64,000 nt of DNA from Mesorhizobium japonicum MAFF 303099 (GCF_000009625.1 NC_002678.2:6418001-6482000), one strand, 5' to 3'. Positions 47,102 through 55,957 are shown, counted from the stretch's first letter. A program made the numbers and translations. The notes: generated from the letters alone by a model not told the origin.

Positions 47102-48034
47102 ATGGATAAGTCCGACATTACATTCGAGCGCATGCGCAGCTTCGTTCGCGTGGCCGAGCGTGGCAGCCTGTCGGCCGTCGCGCGGGAATTTGGTGTCGGG
47201 CAGTCAACGATCACGCGGCATGTGCGGGAACTGGAAGAAGCTGTCGGCGTGCCTTTGCTCAGCAGGACGACCCGGCGGGTCACGATGACCGCCGAAGGCA
47301 GCCGCTATTATGCCAATAGCGTTCAGATCCTGCGCCTCGTCGAACAGGCCAGCGATGAGGCCCGGGGCACGCGCGGCGCGCCCGCCGGCACGATCCGGAT
47401 AAGCTGCACGGCGGCCTTTGGCGTCTTGCACGTCAGCCGCCTGATCTTCGCTTTTCAGGACCGTCATCCCGACATAGGGGTTGACCTCAGCCTCACGGAT
47501 GAGCGGGTGGACCTCGTCCGTGAGGGTGTCGATATCGCACTTCGGCTGGGCCCGCTCACGGACAGCTCGTTGAAGCTGCGGGCTCTCGGCCAGTCGCGGC
47601 GCCTGCTCGTGGCGTCTCCGGACTATCTTGCGGCGCGGGGAAGACCGGCCGACCCTTCAGATCTGTCCCGGCATGAGGGCATCCGGATGTCGAACGTGGC
47701 GGGCAGCGAAACGCTTGCTTTGCAGGGCGCCGACGGCCAACGCCACACGGTGCCTTTCGCCGGGCGACTGCGTATCGATCATGGACTTGCCGCGCGGCAG
47801 GCCATGATCGCCGCTCGCGGGATCGCGCCGGCGCATCGATGGCTGGTGGACGATCTCCTGGCTGCGGGCTTGCTCGAGACGATCCTTGCGGATTATTCGC
47901 TGCCGTCCGTCCCGCTGAACATGTTGATCGTCCCGGAGCGCGCGGGCGTCGCAAGGGTCCGCTTGCTGGTCGAGTTTCTGGCTGAGCAGATTGCCGCCAT
48001 TCCAGGGATCGAGAAATCCCTGTCGGAGCATTAG
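47102..48034 (+). CDS. LysR-family transcriptional regulator
   Basis: 310 aa from ATG 47102 (TTG 47090 would add four residues). MRSFVRVAERGSLSAVAREF, GVGQSTITRHVRELEEAVGV, PLLSRTTRRVTMTAEG form the winged helix. The effector part (VDLVREGVDIALRLGPLTDS) is of the type that controls adjacent oxidoreductases. Divergent from the NQO1-like gene with a dyad between. Confidence 0.92.
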   Translation: MDKSDITFERMRSFVRVAERGSLSAVAREFGVGQSTITRHVRELEEAVGVPLLSRTTRRVTMTAEGSRYYANSVQILRLVEQASDEARGTRGAPAGTIRISCTAAFGVLHVSRLIFAFQDRHPDIGVDLSLTDERVDLVREGVDIALRLGPLTDSSLKLRALGQSRRLLVASPDYLAARGRPADPSDLSRHEGIRMSNVAGSETLALQGADGQRHTVPFAGRLRIDHGLAARQAMIAARGIAPAHRWLVDDLLAAGLLETILADYSLPSVPLNMLIVPERAGVARVRLLVEFLAEQIAAIPGIEKSLSEH

Positions 48035-48076
48035 CCGCCGTCCGATCTGCCCGGAAGAGTAGCTTGCGGCGGTGCC

Positions 48077-48100
48077 GTTCATCGTCTATCGCCGATGAAC
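48077..48100. promoter_or_regulatory. 8-bp dyad abutting the arsR-type start codon
   Basis: GTTCATCG (48077-48084) and CGATGAAC (48093-48100) are separated by 8 bp, ending 1 bp before the ATG at 48102. ArsR proteins bind such dyads overlapping their own promoters, so this is a candidate auto-operator for the ArsR-Atm1 operon. Confidence 0.5.
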
Positions 48101-48101
48101 G

Positions 48102-48449
48102 ATGACAGAATCCGCCCTTGAACCAGACCGCGCGACGAGTGCTATACCCAGCTGCATCTCAGACAGTGGCGCTATCGCGGCGCGATTTGCGGCGTTGTCG
48201 CATCCCGCCCGCATTGAGATATTGAAACACCTTTCGGCCAGCAATTCCTGCTGCTGCCGCGAGGTCGTCGACCGTTTCGATCTGGCGCAGTCCACCGTCT
48301 CCCAGCATCTGAAAATACTGGTCGAGGCCGGTCTGGTTCGCTTCGAGCCCGACCGCCAGCGCTCGCGCTATGCCGTTGATCGCGCAGCCCTTGCCGATGT
48401 ATCGGCATCGCTGAACGCCCTCGTCAATTCCTGCTGCTCCGGCCGCTGA
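48102..48449 (+). CDS. ArsR-family transcriptional regulator
   Basis: 115 aa. ALSHPARIEILKHLSASNSC, CCREVVDRFDLAQSTVSQHL, KILVEAGLVRFEPDRQRSRY is the ArsR winged helix. Three consecutive cysteines (SNSCCCREV) and a second CC pair near the C-terminus (NSCCSGR) could bind a soft metal or sense sulfide/redox state. It is 25 bp upstream of the Atm1-type exporter and almost certainly regulates it. The usual CxC metal site is not exact. Confidence 0.9.
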   Translation: MTESALEPDRATSAIPSCISDSGAIAARFAALSHPARIEILKHLSASNSCCCREVVDRFDLAQSTVSQHLKILVEAGLVRFEPDRQRSRYAVDRAALADVSASLNALVNSCCSGR

Positions 48450-48474
48450 TCCTCTCACCCAAAAGGCAAGAAAA

Positions 48475-50358
48475 GTGGCCGAAAAAACCGTCTCCGCCGA
48501 CACCTCAACGCTCACGACATTGCGCAATTTGTGGCCCTATATGTGGCCAGCCGACCGCGCCGATCTCAGGGCACGCGTCACCTGGGCGACGCTGCTGCTG
48601 GTCGTTGCCAAGTTAACGCTGGTCGCCGGTCCCTATTTCTTCAAATGGGCAACCGATGCGCTGGCGGGCGGCTTCAAGACGCCGCCGCCGCTGCCGTCTT
48701 TCATGCTCGCCCCGGTGATGCTGGTCGTCGCCTACAATGTGCTGAGGCTGGTTCAACTCGGCTTCAACCAGTTGCGCGACGCGCTGTTTGCCCGCGTCGG
48801 CCAGCATGCGGTGCGCCAGCTTGCGTTCCGCACCTTCGTTCACATGCACCAGCTGTCGCTGCGCTTCCATCTGGAGCGCCGCACCGGCGGCCTGTCGCGT
48901 ATTATCGAGCGCGGCACCAAGGGTATCGAGACGATCGTGCGCTTCATCATGCTCAACACCGCGCCGACCATTCTCGAATTCGCGCTGACCGCCGGCATAT
49001 TCGGTTTCACCTATGGCTGGAAATATGTGGCCGTAGTGGCAATCACCGTCTGGGTCTATGTCTGGTTCACGGTCAAGGCCAGCGACTGGCGCATTTCGAT
49101 CCGCCGCGACATGAACGACAGCGACACCGACGCCAACACCAAGGCGATCGACTCGCTGCTCAATTTCGAGACGGTCAAGTACTTCACCAATGAGCGCATG
49201 GAGGCCGACCGCTTCGACCGTTCGATGGCGCGCTACGAGATCGCCGCCACCAAGACCTGGACCTCGCTCGGTTGGCTGAATTTTGGCCAGGGCGTCATCT
49301 TCGGCCTCGGCACGGTTGTCGTCATGTGCATGTCGGCGCTGGAAGTGCAGGCCCACACCCAGACCGTCGGCGATTTCGTCTTCATCAACGCCATGCTGGT
49401 GCAGCTTTCCGTGCCGCTCAACTTCATCGGCTTCATCTACCGCGAAATCCGGCAGGGGTTGACCGATATCGAGCATATGTTCGATCTGCTCGACGTGCCG
49501 CAGGAGATTGTCGACAGACCGGACGCCAAGCCGCTCAGCGTCAGCGCGGGCAAGGTCGAGTTCCGCGACGTGCATTTCTCCTATGATCCGAACCGCAAGA
49601 TCCTGAAGGGTGTTTCCTTCGAGGTGCCGGCCGGCAAGACGGTCGCCATTGTCGGGCCGTCGGGCGCCGGCAAGTCGACCATCTCGCGGCTGCTGTTCCG
49701 CTTCTACGACGTGCAGGCCGGCCAGGTGCTGATCGACGGCCAGGATATCCGGGATGTCACCCAGGACAGCCTGCGCTCCATGCTCGGCATGGTGCCGCAG
49801 GACACGGTGCTGTTCAACGACACCATCGCCTACAACATCCGCTACGGCCGCGTCGGCGCGAGCGAGGAGGAAGTCCGCAAGGCTGCCGAACTCGCCCAGA
49901 TCGGGCCGTTCATCGAAAAGCTGCCGGACGGCTACAAGTCGATGGTCGGCGAACGCGGGCTGAAGCTTTCCGGCGGCGAAAAGCAGCGCGTGGCGATTGC
50001 CCGCACCATCCTGAAAGCGCCGCCGATCCTGATGCTCGACGAAGCGACTTCGGCGCTGGACAGCCACACCGAGCAGGAGATCCAGGCCGCGCTCGATCTC
50101 GTCAGCAAAGGCCGCACCACCATTGTGATTGCCCACCGTCTGTCGACGGTGATTTCGGCCGATGAGATCATCGTGCTCAAGGACGGCCAGATCGCCGAAC
50201 GCGGCACCCATGTCGAGCTGATGCGCAAGCACGGCCTCTATGCCTCGATGTGGGACCGCCAGCGCGAGGCGACCGAAGCCGAGGAGCGCTTGCGCCTTGC
50301 CCGCGAGGGCGACGAGCTCGGTGTCATCGTTCGCCGGCGGACGTCGGAGGTAAATTGA
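48475..50358 (+). CDS. Atm1/HMT1-type ABC exporter (permease-ATPase fusion)
   Basis: 627 aa, GTG start. Membrane domain with about six helices (residues 20-310), including RHVRQLAFRTFVHMHQLSLR-like LAFRTFVHMHQLSLRFHLER and TGGLSRIIERGTKGIE, which are Atm1 signatures. ATPase: Walker A GPSGAGKST, LSGGEKQRVAIA, Walker B ILMLDEATSALD, H-loop IAHRLST. Atm1 relatives export glutathione-linked metals or persulfides and support cytosolic Fe-S assembly. Linkage to ArsR points to metal or sulfur stress. Confidence 0.92.
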   Translation: MAEKTVSADTSTLTTLRNLWPYMWPADRADLRARVTWATLLLVVAKLTLVAGPYFFKWATDALAGGFKTPPPLPSFMLAPVMLVVAYNVLRLVQLGFNQLRDALFARVGQHAVRQLAFRTFVHMHQLSLRFHLERRTGGLSRIIERGTKGIETIVRFIMLNTAPTILEFALTAGIFGFTYGWKYVAVVAITVWVYVWFTVKASDWRISIRRDMNDSDTDANTKAIDSLLNFETVKYFTNERMEADRFDRSMARYEIAATKTWTSLGWLNFGQGVIFGLGTVVVMCMSALEVQAHTQTVGDFVFINAMLVQLSVPLNFIGFIYREIRQGLTDIEHMFDLLDVPQEIVDRPDAKPLSVSAGKVEFRDVHFSYDPNRKILKGVSFEVPAGKTVAIVGPSGAGKSTISRLLFRFYDVQAGQVLIDGQDIRDVTQDSLRSMLGMVPQDTVLFNDTIAYNIRYGRVGASEEEVRKAAELAQIGPFIEKLPDGYKSMVGERGLKLSGGEKQRVAIARTILKAPPILMLDEATSALDSHTEQEIQAALDLVSKGRTTIVIAHRLSTVISADEIIVLKDGQIAERGTHVELMRKHGLYASMWDRQREATEAEERLRLAREGDELGVIVRRRTSEVN

Positions 50359-50364
50359 CGCCGC

Positions 50365-50393
50365 TTTCCTTCTCCCCTTGTGGGAGAAGGAAA
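50365..50393 (+). terminator. hairpin terminator after the Atm1-type gene
   Basis: TTTCCTTCTCCC (50365-50376) pairs perfectly with GGGAGAAGGAAA (50382-50393) over a CTTGT loop, 12 bp. The sequence CTTCTCCCCTTGTGGGAGAAG is also a frequent intergenic repeat in rhizobial genomes, so it may be a mobile palindrome used as a terminator. A related copy is at 55924-55951. Confidence 0.7.
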
Positions 50394-50401
50394 AAATTCG
50401 C

Positions 50402-50432
50402 TTGACCTCAACTTAAGTTGAGATTGTACGCC
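50402..50432 (+). promoter_or_regulatory. SoxR/MerR-type operator-promoter before the monooxygenase gene
   Basis: A -35-like TTGACC (50402-50407) is joined to a perfect 16-bp palindrome CTCAACTTAAGTTGAG (50407-50422); the space to a weak -10 at 50427-50432 is 19 bp, longer than normal, as in MerR-family promoters. Half-sites CTCAA/TTGAG match the SoxR box closely. No soxR gene is in the window. Confidence 0.6.
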
Positions 50433-50479
50433 GTTCCTGGAGCCCGAAAACGCCATCATCCAGGAACGGAACAATCGAA

Positions 50480-50827
50480 ATGAACGACATAAATCAGAAC
50501 GTTAACGGCGGCAGCGTGTTCAGGGTGGACAAGTTCGTCGTCCCGGCCGCCGCCCGCGAGGAGATCCTCGTCAAGGTCAAGACGACGCATGAATTGCTGC
50601 GCCAGCAGCAGGGTTTCGTGCAGGATTTCCTGCTCGAGCAATTTTCGGGGCCGGGCGAATTCAACCTGGTGACGATCGTCGAATGGGAAAGCCAGGCGGC
50701 CGTCGACAAGGTCGTTCCGATCGTCAAGGCCGCGCATGAGCGCATCGCCTTCAATCCGCAGGAGACGATCGCGCGCCTCGGGGTACGGGCCGACATCGCC
50801 AACTATCAGCGGATTCCCGAGGCATAG
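50480..50827 (+). CDS. antibiotic-biosynthesis-monooxygenase (ABM) fold protein
   Basis: 115 aa. VFRVDKFVVPAAAREEILVK and ELLRQQQGFVQDFLLEQFSG, then FNLVTIVEWESQAAVDKVVP, are the ABM ferredoxin-like fold; the name does not imply antibiotic synthesis. Such small oxygenases act on quinols or heme. The SoxR-like operator just upstream links it to redox-cycling or superoxide stress. Monocistronic. Confidence 0.85.
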   Translation: MNDINQNVNGGSVFRVDKFVVPAAAREEILVKVKTTHELLRQQQGFVQDFLLEQFSGPGEFNLVTIVEWESQAAVDKVVPIVKAAHERIAFNPQETIARLGVRADIANYQRIPEA

Positions 50828-50847
50828 AGCGACGAACTGCTCCAGGC

Positions 50848-51711
50848 TTAAGGCCAGCCGACGCCGGGTGCCGGCGCATCCACGCTGAGCACCTGGCCGG
50901 TGCGGGCGTCGCCGACCATGTGTTCGAAGCCGCGCCACTCGGCGGCGACGATGAACAGCGTCCTCCTGTCCGCGCCGCCCAGCATGCACGCGAAGCAGCC
51001 GCGATCGACGGTGACGGTCTGCAGCACCTCGCCGCCTTCACGCACCCGTACGCAGTGCTTGTTGGGAACATCCGCATACCAGACCGCGCCTTCTGCATCG
51101 AGGCAGATGCCGTCGGGATAGCCGTCGAGGTCGGCCCAGGCGCGCCGGTTGGACAGGCTGCCGTCGGCGGCGATATCGAAGGCGGTCAGCCGATTGCCAT
51201 GGGATTCGGCAAGGATCAGCGTCTTGTTGTCCGGGGTCACCGCCATGCCGTTGGCGAAGGCGATGTCGTCAGCCACTTGCCGGACCGCGCCGTCCGCCGT
51301 GATCAGCACGACGGTGCCCGGGCCGAAATACTCACCGGCAGCCGGCGCCGGCCCGCCGCCATTGACATAGATGTTGCCGCGCCCGTCGACGACGATCTCG
51401 TTCCAAGGGCTTTTCGACAGGCCGCGCAGATCGGCATGGGTGACGAGCTTGCCATCAACTTCCTGTCGCAGCAGCAAGCCTTCACGGCCTGAAACGACCA
51501 GCAGACGACCGTCCTGCAGCCAGTCGATGGAATAGGGCAGGACGGCAGGCACTATGAGCATGATTTCGCGGTTGCCATGCGCATCGGTCGCGATGATCTC
51601 GCTGGTGCCCCAGTTGCAGACCCACAGGCGTCCGCCATGCCAGCGGGGCGATTCCCCGAAGGCAAGGCCAGTGGTGACGAGACGCGCCGGGGTGACCGAT
51701 TGCATCTGCAT
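50848..51711 (-). CDS. SMP-30/gluconolactonase family protein
   Basis: 287 aa from ATG 51711, which has AAGGAG 6 nt upstream. Six-bladed beta-propeller: GESPRWHGGRLWVCNWGTSE (metal Glu), WNEIVVDGRGNIYVNGGG, FANGMAVTPDNKTLILAESH (metal Asn), YPDGICLDAEGAVWYADVPN (catalytic Asp). Hydrolyses sugar lactones; the actual lactone is unknown. Convergent with the ABM gene, 20 bp away. Confidence 0.9.
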   Translation of the reverse strand: MQMQSVTPARLVTTGLAFGESPRWHGGRLWVCNWGTSEIIATDAHGNREIMLIVPAVLPYSIDWLQDGRLLVVSGREGLLLRQEVDGKLVTHADLRGLSKSPWNEIVVDGRGNIYVNGGGPAPAAGEYFGPGTVVLITADGAVRQVADDIAFANGMAVTPDNKTLILAESHGNRLTAFDIAADGSLSNRRAWADLDGYPDGICLDAEGAVWYADVPNKHCVRVREGGEVLQTVTVDRGCFACMLGGADRRTLFIVAAEWRGFEHMVGDARTGQVLSVDAPAPGVGWP

Positions 51712-52048
51712 GGGGAACTCCTTGTTGCGCGTCATCATGGCTGAAAGAGCCTTGGAAAGACCGCTGTCTCAGCAAGGACGGGCGAGGGGTCTTCTTTCCG
51801 ACAGCCGCTTTGTTATTTCGTTCAGGAAAGTTGCCGATAGGGCGCTGGCAACGCATCACGGTGGCTTGTTCGTTGTCGTTGGTATCGGCGCCTGCGGGTC
51901 TTGACCGTGCCGCCAGCATTTGCAGGTACTGTAGCCCATCGTCGCGCCCGCCAGCGGCAGCCAATGCGGCGTGGCCGATTGTTGCGTTGCGGGCAGGGGG
52001 TGTTTCGGCTATTGAGGCCGGACCTGAAACAGGGACCGCCCCCACCCC
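51712..52048. other. 337-bp divergent region between SMP-30 gene and psd
   Basis: No gene seen. A rightward promoter candidate is listed at 51901-51929; the psd leader is about 110 nt. The leftward promoter of the SMP-30 gene should lie around 51740-51800 but no strong pair was found. Confidence 0.45.
51901..51929 (+). promoter_or_regulatory. candidate promoter of psd-pssA
   Basis: TTGACC (51901-51906), 17-bp spacer, AGGTAC (51924-51929). The -35 is strong and the -10 poor. It precedes psd by about 120 bp. Confidence 0.35.
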
Positions 52049-52747
52049 ATGAGCCTTGTCGACACGGTCAAGAACGCGTTCGTACCGATCCATCGCGAAG
52101 GCTATCCCTTCATCGCGGCCTGTGGCGCGGGTACGCTTTTCCTTGGCTATTTCTCCTCGGTCCTGTTCTGGCTCGGCCTGATCCTGACAGCCTGGTGCGT
52201 CTATTTCTTCCGCGACCCCGAGCGGGTTACGCCGGTAGACGACCGCCTGGTGGTGAGCCCCGCCGATGGCATCATTTCGGCTGTAGGACCGGCCGTGCCG
52301 CCGCGCGAGCTTGGCCTCGGCAATGTCGAGATGACCCGCATCTCGGTGTTCATGAACGTCTTTTCCTGCCATGTGAACCGCTCGCCCGTGCGCGGCCGTA
52401 TTGCCAAGATCGAACATCGGCCGGGAAAATTCCTCAACGCCGAACTCGACAAGGCCAGCACCGAAAACGAACGCAACGGCCTGGTCATCGAAAGCCCCAA
52501 CGGCACGGTGGCGGCCGTCCAGATAGCCGGCCTGGTGGCGCGCCGCATCGTCTGCTGGGCCGAGGCCGGCGGCTCGATCGGCACAGGCGAGCGTTTCGGC
52601 CTGATCCGCTTCGGCTCGCGCGTCGACGTGTTCCTGCCCTTGACCGCGACGCCACGCGTCGCCGTTGGCCAGACGGCGGTCGGCGGTGAAACCGTGCTCG
52701 CCGAATTCGGCGGCGTCGCCGGCACCCCGCTGGTCAGGATTTCCTGA
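52049..52747 (+). CDS. psd: phosphatidylserine decarboxylase proenzyme
   Basis: 232 aa. An N-terminal hydrophobic hairpin (about residues 22-52), then [40 protein letters not shown] and the processing site [13 protein letters not shown], where cleavage between Gly and Ser makes the pyruvoyl group. Converts phosphatidylserine to phosphatidylethanolamine at the inner membrane. Short, rhizobial type. pssA starts 3 bp after the stop codon. Confidence 0.95.
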   Translation: MSLVDTVKNAFVPIHREGYPFIAACGAGTLFLGYFSSVLFWLGLILTAWCVYFFRDPERVTPVDDRLVVSPADGIISAVGPAVPPRELGLGNVEMTRISVFMNVFSCHVNRSPVRGRIAKIEHRPGKFLNAELDKASTENERNGLVIESPNGTVAAVQIAGLVARRIVCWAEAGGSIGTGERFGLIRFGSRVDVFLPLTATPRVAVGQTAVGGETVLAEFGGVAGTPLVRIS

Positions 52748-52750
52748 GCC

Positions 52751-53569
52751 TTGGGCGCGCCATTCAAGAAGTTCGAGGCCCATGCCAGCGGCGGTCCGCG
52801 CATCCGCGAGATCCCGATGCGCATGGTGCTGCCCAATCTGGTCACCGTGCTTGCCATCTGCGCCGGCCTGTCCGGCATCCGCTTTGCCTTCGAAGACCGC
52901 TTCGAGACGGCGGTGGTGATGGTGCTGCTGGCTGCCTTTCTCGATGGCATCGACGGCCGGCTCGCACGCATGCTGAAGGCGACTTCGAAATTCGGCGCGC
53001 AGATGGATTCGCTCGCCGACATCGTCAATTTCGGTGTCGCGCCGGCCTTGGTGCTTTATGCCTTCCTGCTCGACCGCGCCGGCTCGCCGGGGTGGATCGC
53101 CGCCCTTCTGTTCGCCATCGCCTGCGGGCTGAGGCTCGCCCGCTTCAACGTGCTCGACGACGAGAAAGCCGAACGCCCGCTGTGGCAGTCGGAATATTTC
53201 GTCGGCGTGCCGGCACCGGCGGGCGCGGTGCTGGTGATGCTGCCGCTCTATCTGTTTTTCTTGCGGCTCGGACTGGAGCCAAGCCGGCCGGCCGCCTTCG
53301 TCGCCACCGGTTTCACCATCCTGGTCGCTTTCCTGCTGGTCAGCCGGCTGCCGGTCTATTCCGGCAAGAGCATCAAGATCCCGGGCGACAGGGTACTGCC
53401 GGTCATTCTCGCCGTCGTGCTCTACATCCTCTTGCTGATGACCTATCCCTGGTACACGCTGACGGCATCGGTCGCGGGCTATCTGATCTTCCTGCCGTTT
53501 TCCGTGCGCGCCTATTCCAAGCGCGCCAAGCTTGAAGGCGAGAAGGTGCCGCCTTCGGACATAGGTTAG
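52751..53569 (+). CDS. pssA: CDP-diacylglycerol-serine O-phosphatidyltransferase
   Basis: 272 aa, TTG start 3 bp after psd. Eight or so membrane helices with the CDP-alcohol phosphotransferase signature DGIDGRLARMLKATSKFGAQ continuing MDSLAD (about residues 62-88). Makes phosphatidylserine, the substrate of the preceding enzyme, so the pair provides phosphatidylethanolamine, which rhizobia also methylate to phosphatidylcholine. Type II, membrane-bound form. Confidence 0.94.
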   Translation: MGAPFKKFEAHASGGPRIREIPMRMVLPNLVTVLAICAGLSGIRFAFEDRFETAVVMVLLAAFLDGIDGRLARMLKATSKFGAQMDSLADIVNFGVAPALVLYAFLLDRAGSPGWIAALLFAIACGLRLARFNVLDDEKAERPLWQSEYFVGVPAPAGAVLVMLPLYLFFLRLGLEPSRPAAFVATGFTILVAFLLVSRLPVYSGKSIKIPGDRVLPVILAVVLYILLLMTYPWYTLTASVAGYLIFLPFSVRAYSKRAKLEGEKVPPSDIG

Positions 53570-53596
53570 AAGGTTCGCCGAAGTCCTTGATTTGAC

Positions 53597-55819
53597 TCAG
53601 GCCGCGACGCCCAGTCCCAGCCTGTCGATCGCCAGCTTCCTGGTCGAGACATAATCGGTCTTGCCGGAACCGAGCACCGGGATTTCCTCCACCTTGACGA
53701 TGTCGTTGGGCACCATCAGCTCGGCGGCCCCGGCTTTCTTGCCGAACTGGCGCAATTCTTCGGGATTGGCGTCGTCGGCGGTGGTGACCAGTACGATGCG
53801 CTCGCCGCGCCTCTTGTCGGGCACCGCCACCGCCGCATGGCGTTCTTCCGGCCACAGCGACTGCACCAGCATCTCGACCGCACCCAGCGACACCATCTCG
53901 CCGGCGATCTTGGCGAAGCGCTTGGCGCGGCCGCGAATGGTGATGAAGCCATCGCGGTCGACGGCGACGATGTCGCCGGTGTCATGCCAGCCGCTCAGCG
54001 GCTGCAGCTCACCGGGGCGGTCCGCAGTCATGTAGCCCATCATCAAATTGGGTCCGTCGAGCCACAACTGGCCGGCGTCCGAAATACCTTCGACCGGTTC
54101 CAGCTTCATGCGCATGGCCGGCAACAGCCGGCCGACCGTACCATCGCGCCCATGGATGGCGGTGTTGACGGCGACCACGGGTGCGGCCTCGGTCAGCCCA
54201 AACCCTTCGATGATCTCGGCCTGGAAGCGCTCGCGATAGATGCGGCGGGTTTCCGGCTTCACCGCCTCGGCGCCGGCGACGACGAAGCGCAGGCTGGAGA
54301 AGTCGCCGTCCTTGGCGGTGCGCGCATAGTTGGCGAGGAAGGTGTCGGTGCCGAACATGATCGTCGGCTGCACCTTGCGGGCGATCTCGGGGATGATCTT
54401 GTAGTGGAGCGGCGAGGGGTAGAGGAAAAGCTTCACTCCGGTGACCAGCGGCAGGACGGTGCCGCCCGTCAGGCCGAAGGAATGGAACACCGGCAGCACG
54501 TTGAGCAGGATATCGGCCGGCGAGATGGTGATGCGCGCCTCGGCCTGCATGGCATTGGCGAGAAGGTTCTTTTGCGACAGGACAACCGCCTTCGGCGTGC
54601 CCTCCGAGCCTGACGTGAACAGGATCACACCCGGCTTGGCCGCATCCTGGCGCTGCAGCGGCAAACGCCACAGCAACGCGGCGGCAAGCTTGTCCAGCGC
54701 GGTGACGCTGGTCCGAACATCTTCCAGCCACAGCAGCCTGGCGCCGCCCATCTCGACCGCGGCGACGATGTCGCCAAGATCGGCCTTCTCGACGAAGGCG
54801 CGCGAGGAGATGACGGTGCGGATGACGGCCGTGCGCACGGCGGCGGTGACGCTCGCCGGCCCAGAAGTGTAGTTGATCATCGCCGCCACTCGTCCCGCTG
54901 ACAGAAGGCCGACGAATGACAGCACGACGCCATTGGCGTTGGGCAGCATTATTCCCACCGCTTCGCCTGGCGCGGTCACCGCCTCGAAACGCCTGCCCAG
55001 CACGCGGGCGCCGATGAACATCTTGCGGTAGCTCAGCGCACCCGAGATCACGTCCTCGATGATCGGATGCGAGGCGCCGACCCTGGCCGCGGCATCGCGC
55101 ATGGCCAGGAACAGGCCGCGGTCGAGGTCGTTGCCGAAAAGCCGGGCCTCGGCGACGCGGTCGAACAGCGCATTGGTATTGGAGGCCTGGTCCGGATTGC
55201 GCGCCACCAGCTCGGCGATGGTCATCGGCTCCAGTACGCTCATCGAGAGCTGCGGAAACCAGTGCCGCGGGGCCCTGGCCGCCGGCGTCAGGGAAACAGG
55301 CAGGCTGCGCGCGCCGGCGACAAAGATCGGCACGATGCGGGCATCGGCCTGCATGGCGATGCGGGTGACGGCGCGAAACAGCCGAAACGTCTTGACGTCA
55401 GGCTCGACCGCATCCGGCAGATAGACGGCGAGCCGGCCCTTGCCCTTCAGCACACGCACCAGCCGGCGGCTGACGAAAAGATGTTCGGCATTGAAGGCAA
55501 TCGTGCGGCCAAGCTCACGCCAGGGTTCCAGCCACGGCGAGCGCGCCGAGACCTCGTCCAGAATGTGCAGCGTGTCATCCGGCAGCAGCGACAGCATCAG
55601 CGCCGGTTCGAAGCGCGACTGGTGCGAGATGACATAGATGACGGGAGCCTGCGCCTTGCGCGCGATCCTGATGTGGCTGTCGTCGATCCGGTAGGCGAGC
55701 TTGAACGGCACATAGAGCAGCGCCTGGCCGAAACGCAGGCCGAGGCGGAATTTTTCCACCACGCCGATCAGCAGCCAGGCCAGGGCAAGACCCGCAAGCA
55801 GAGCCAGTGTCAGGATCAT
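53597..55819 (-). CDS. Aas-type bifunctional acyltransferase / acyl-ACP synthetase
   Basis: 740 aa. An N-terminal helix (residues 2-22), a PlsC-like domain (about 30-220) and an AMP-binding acyl-activating domain (about 260-720): GVILFTSGSEGTPKAVVLSQ, IIEGFGLTEAAPVVAVNT, WHDTGDIVAVDRDGFITIRG, GKTDYVSTRK. E. coli Aas re-acylates lysophosphatidylethanolamine. The acyltransferase box reads HQSRFE (66-71) where HxxxxD is expected, so this half may have altered activity. Convergent with pssA, 27 bp away: phospholipid synthesis and repair are clustered. Confidence 0.87.
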   Translation of the reverse strand: MILTLALLAGLALAWLLIGVVEKFRLGLRFGQALLYVPFKLAYRIDDSHIRIARKAQAPVIYVISHQSRFEPALMLSLLPDDTLHILDEVSARSPWLEPWRELGRTIAFNAEHLFVSRRLVRVLKGKGRLAVYLPDAVEPDVKTFRLFRAVTRIAMQADARIVPIFVAGARSLPVSLTPAARAPRHWFPQLSMSVLEPMTIAELVARNPDQASNTNALFDRVAEARLFGNDLDRGLFLAMRDAAARVGASHPIIEDVISGALSYRKMFIGARVLGRRFEAVTAPGEAVGIMLPNANGVVLSFVGLLSAGRVAAMINYTSGPASVTAAVRTAVIRTVISSRAFVEKADLGDIVAAVEMGGARLLWLEDVRTSVTALDKLAAALLWRLPLQRQDAAKPGVILFTSGSEGTPKAVVLSQKNLLANAMQAEARITISPADILLNVLPVFHSFGLTGGTVLPLVTGVKLFLYPSPLHYKIIPEIARKVQPTIMFGTDTFLANYARTAKDGDFSSLRFVVAGAEAVKPETRRIYRERFQAEIIEGFGLTEAAPVVAVNTAIHGRDGTVGRLLPAMRMKLEPVEGISDAGQLWLDGPNLMMGYMTADRPGELQPLSGWHDTGDIVAVDRDGFITIRGRAKRFAKIAGEMVSLGAVEMLVQSLWPEERHAAVAVPDKRRGERIVLVTTADDANPEELRQFGKKAGAAELMVPNDIVKVEEIPVLGSGKTDYVSTRKLAIDRLGLGVAA

Positions 55820-55923
55820 GCCGCTTCTCTCCCAACGATTTTTGTCATCGCGGCTCTTCCGCGGCCGCCTCGGCGCAGAGGGTAGCGCAAGTGGGCGCTA
55901 GGTCAATGTGGGAAGAGACGGTG

Positions 55924-55951
55924 TTCCTTCTCCCTCCGGAGGAAGAAGGAA
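55924..55951. repeat. inverted repeat related to the CCTTCTCCC hairpin
   Basis: TTCCTTCT (55924-55931) and AGAAGGAA (55944-55951) pair around CCTCC/GGAGG. The arms resemble the hairpin at 50365-50393, suggesting copies of one short palindromic intergenic repeat. It lies at the end of the leftward tautomerase gene and could also terminate it. Confidence 0.55.
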
Positions 55952-55957
55952 CGACCC

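Noticed and set aside
48613..50232. A 539-codon minus-strand open frame opposite the Atm1-type gene
   Set aside because: Mirror of the ABC exporter; composition is typical of an antisense shadow.
50480..50827. Antibiotic biosynthesis gene
   Set aside because: The ABM name is historical; a lone 115-aa ABM protein with no biosynthetic neighbours does not indicate antibiotic synthesis.
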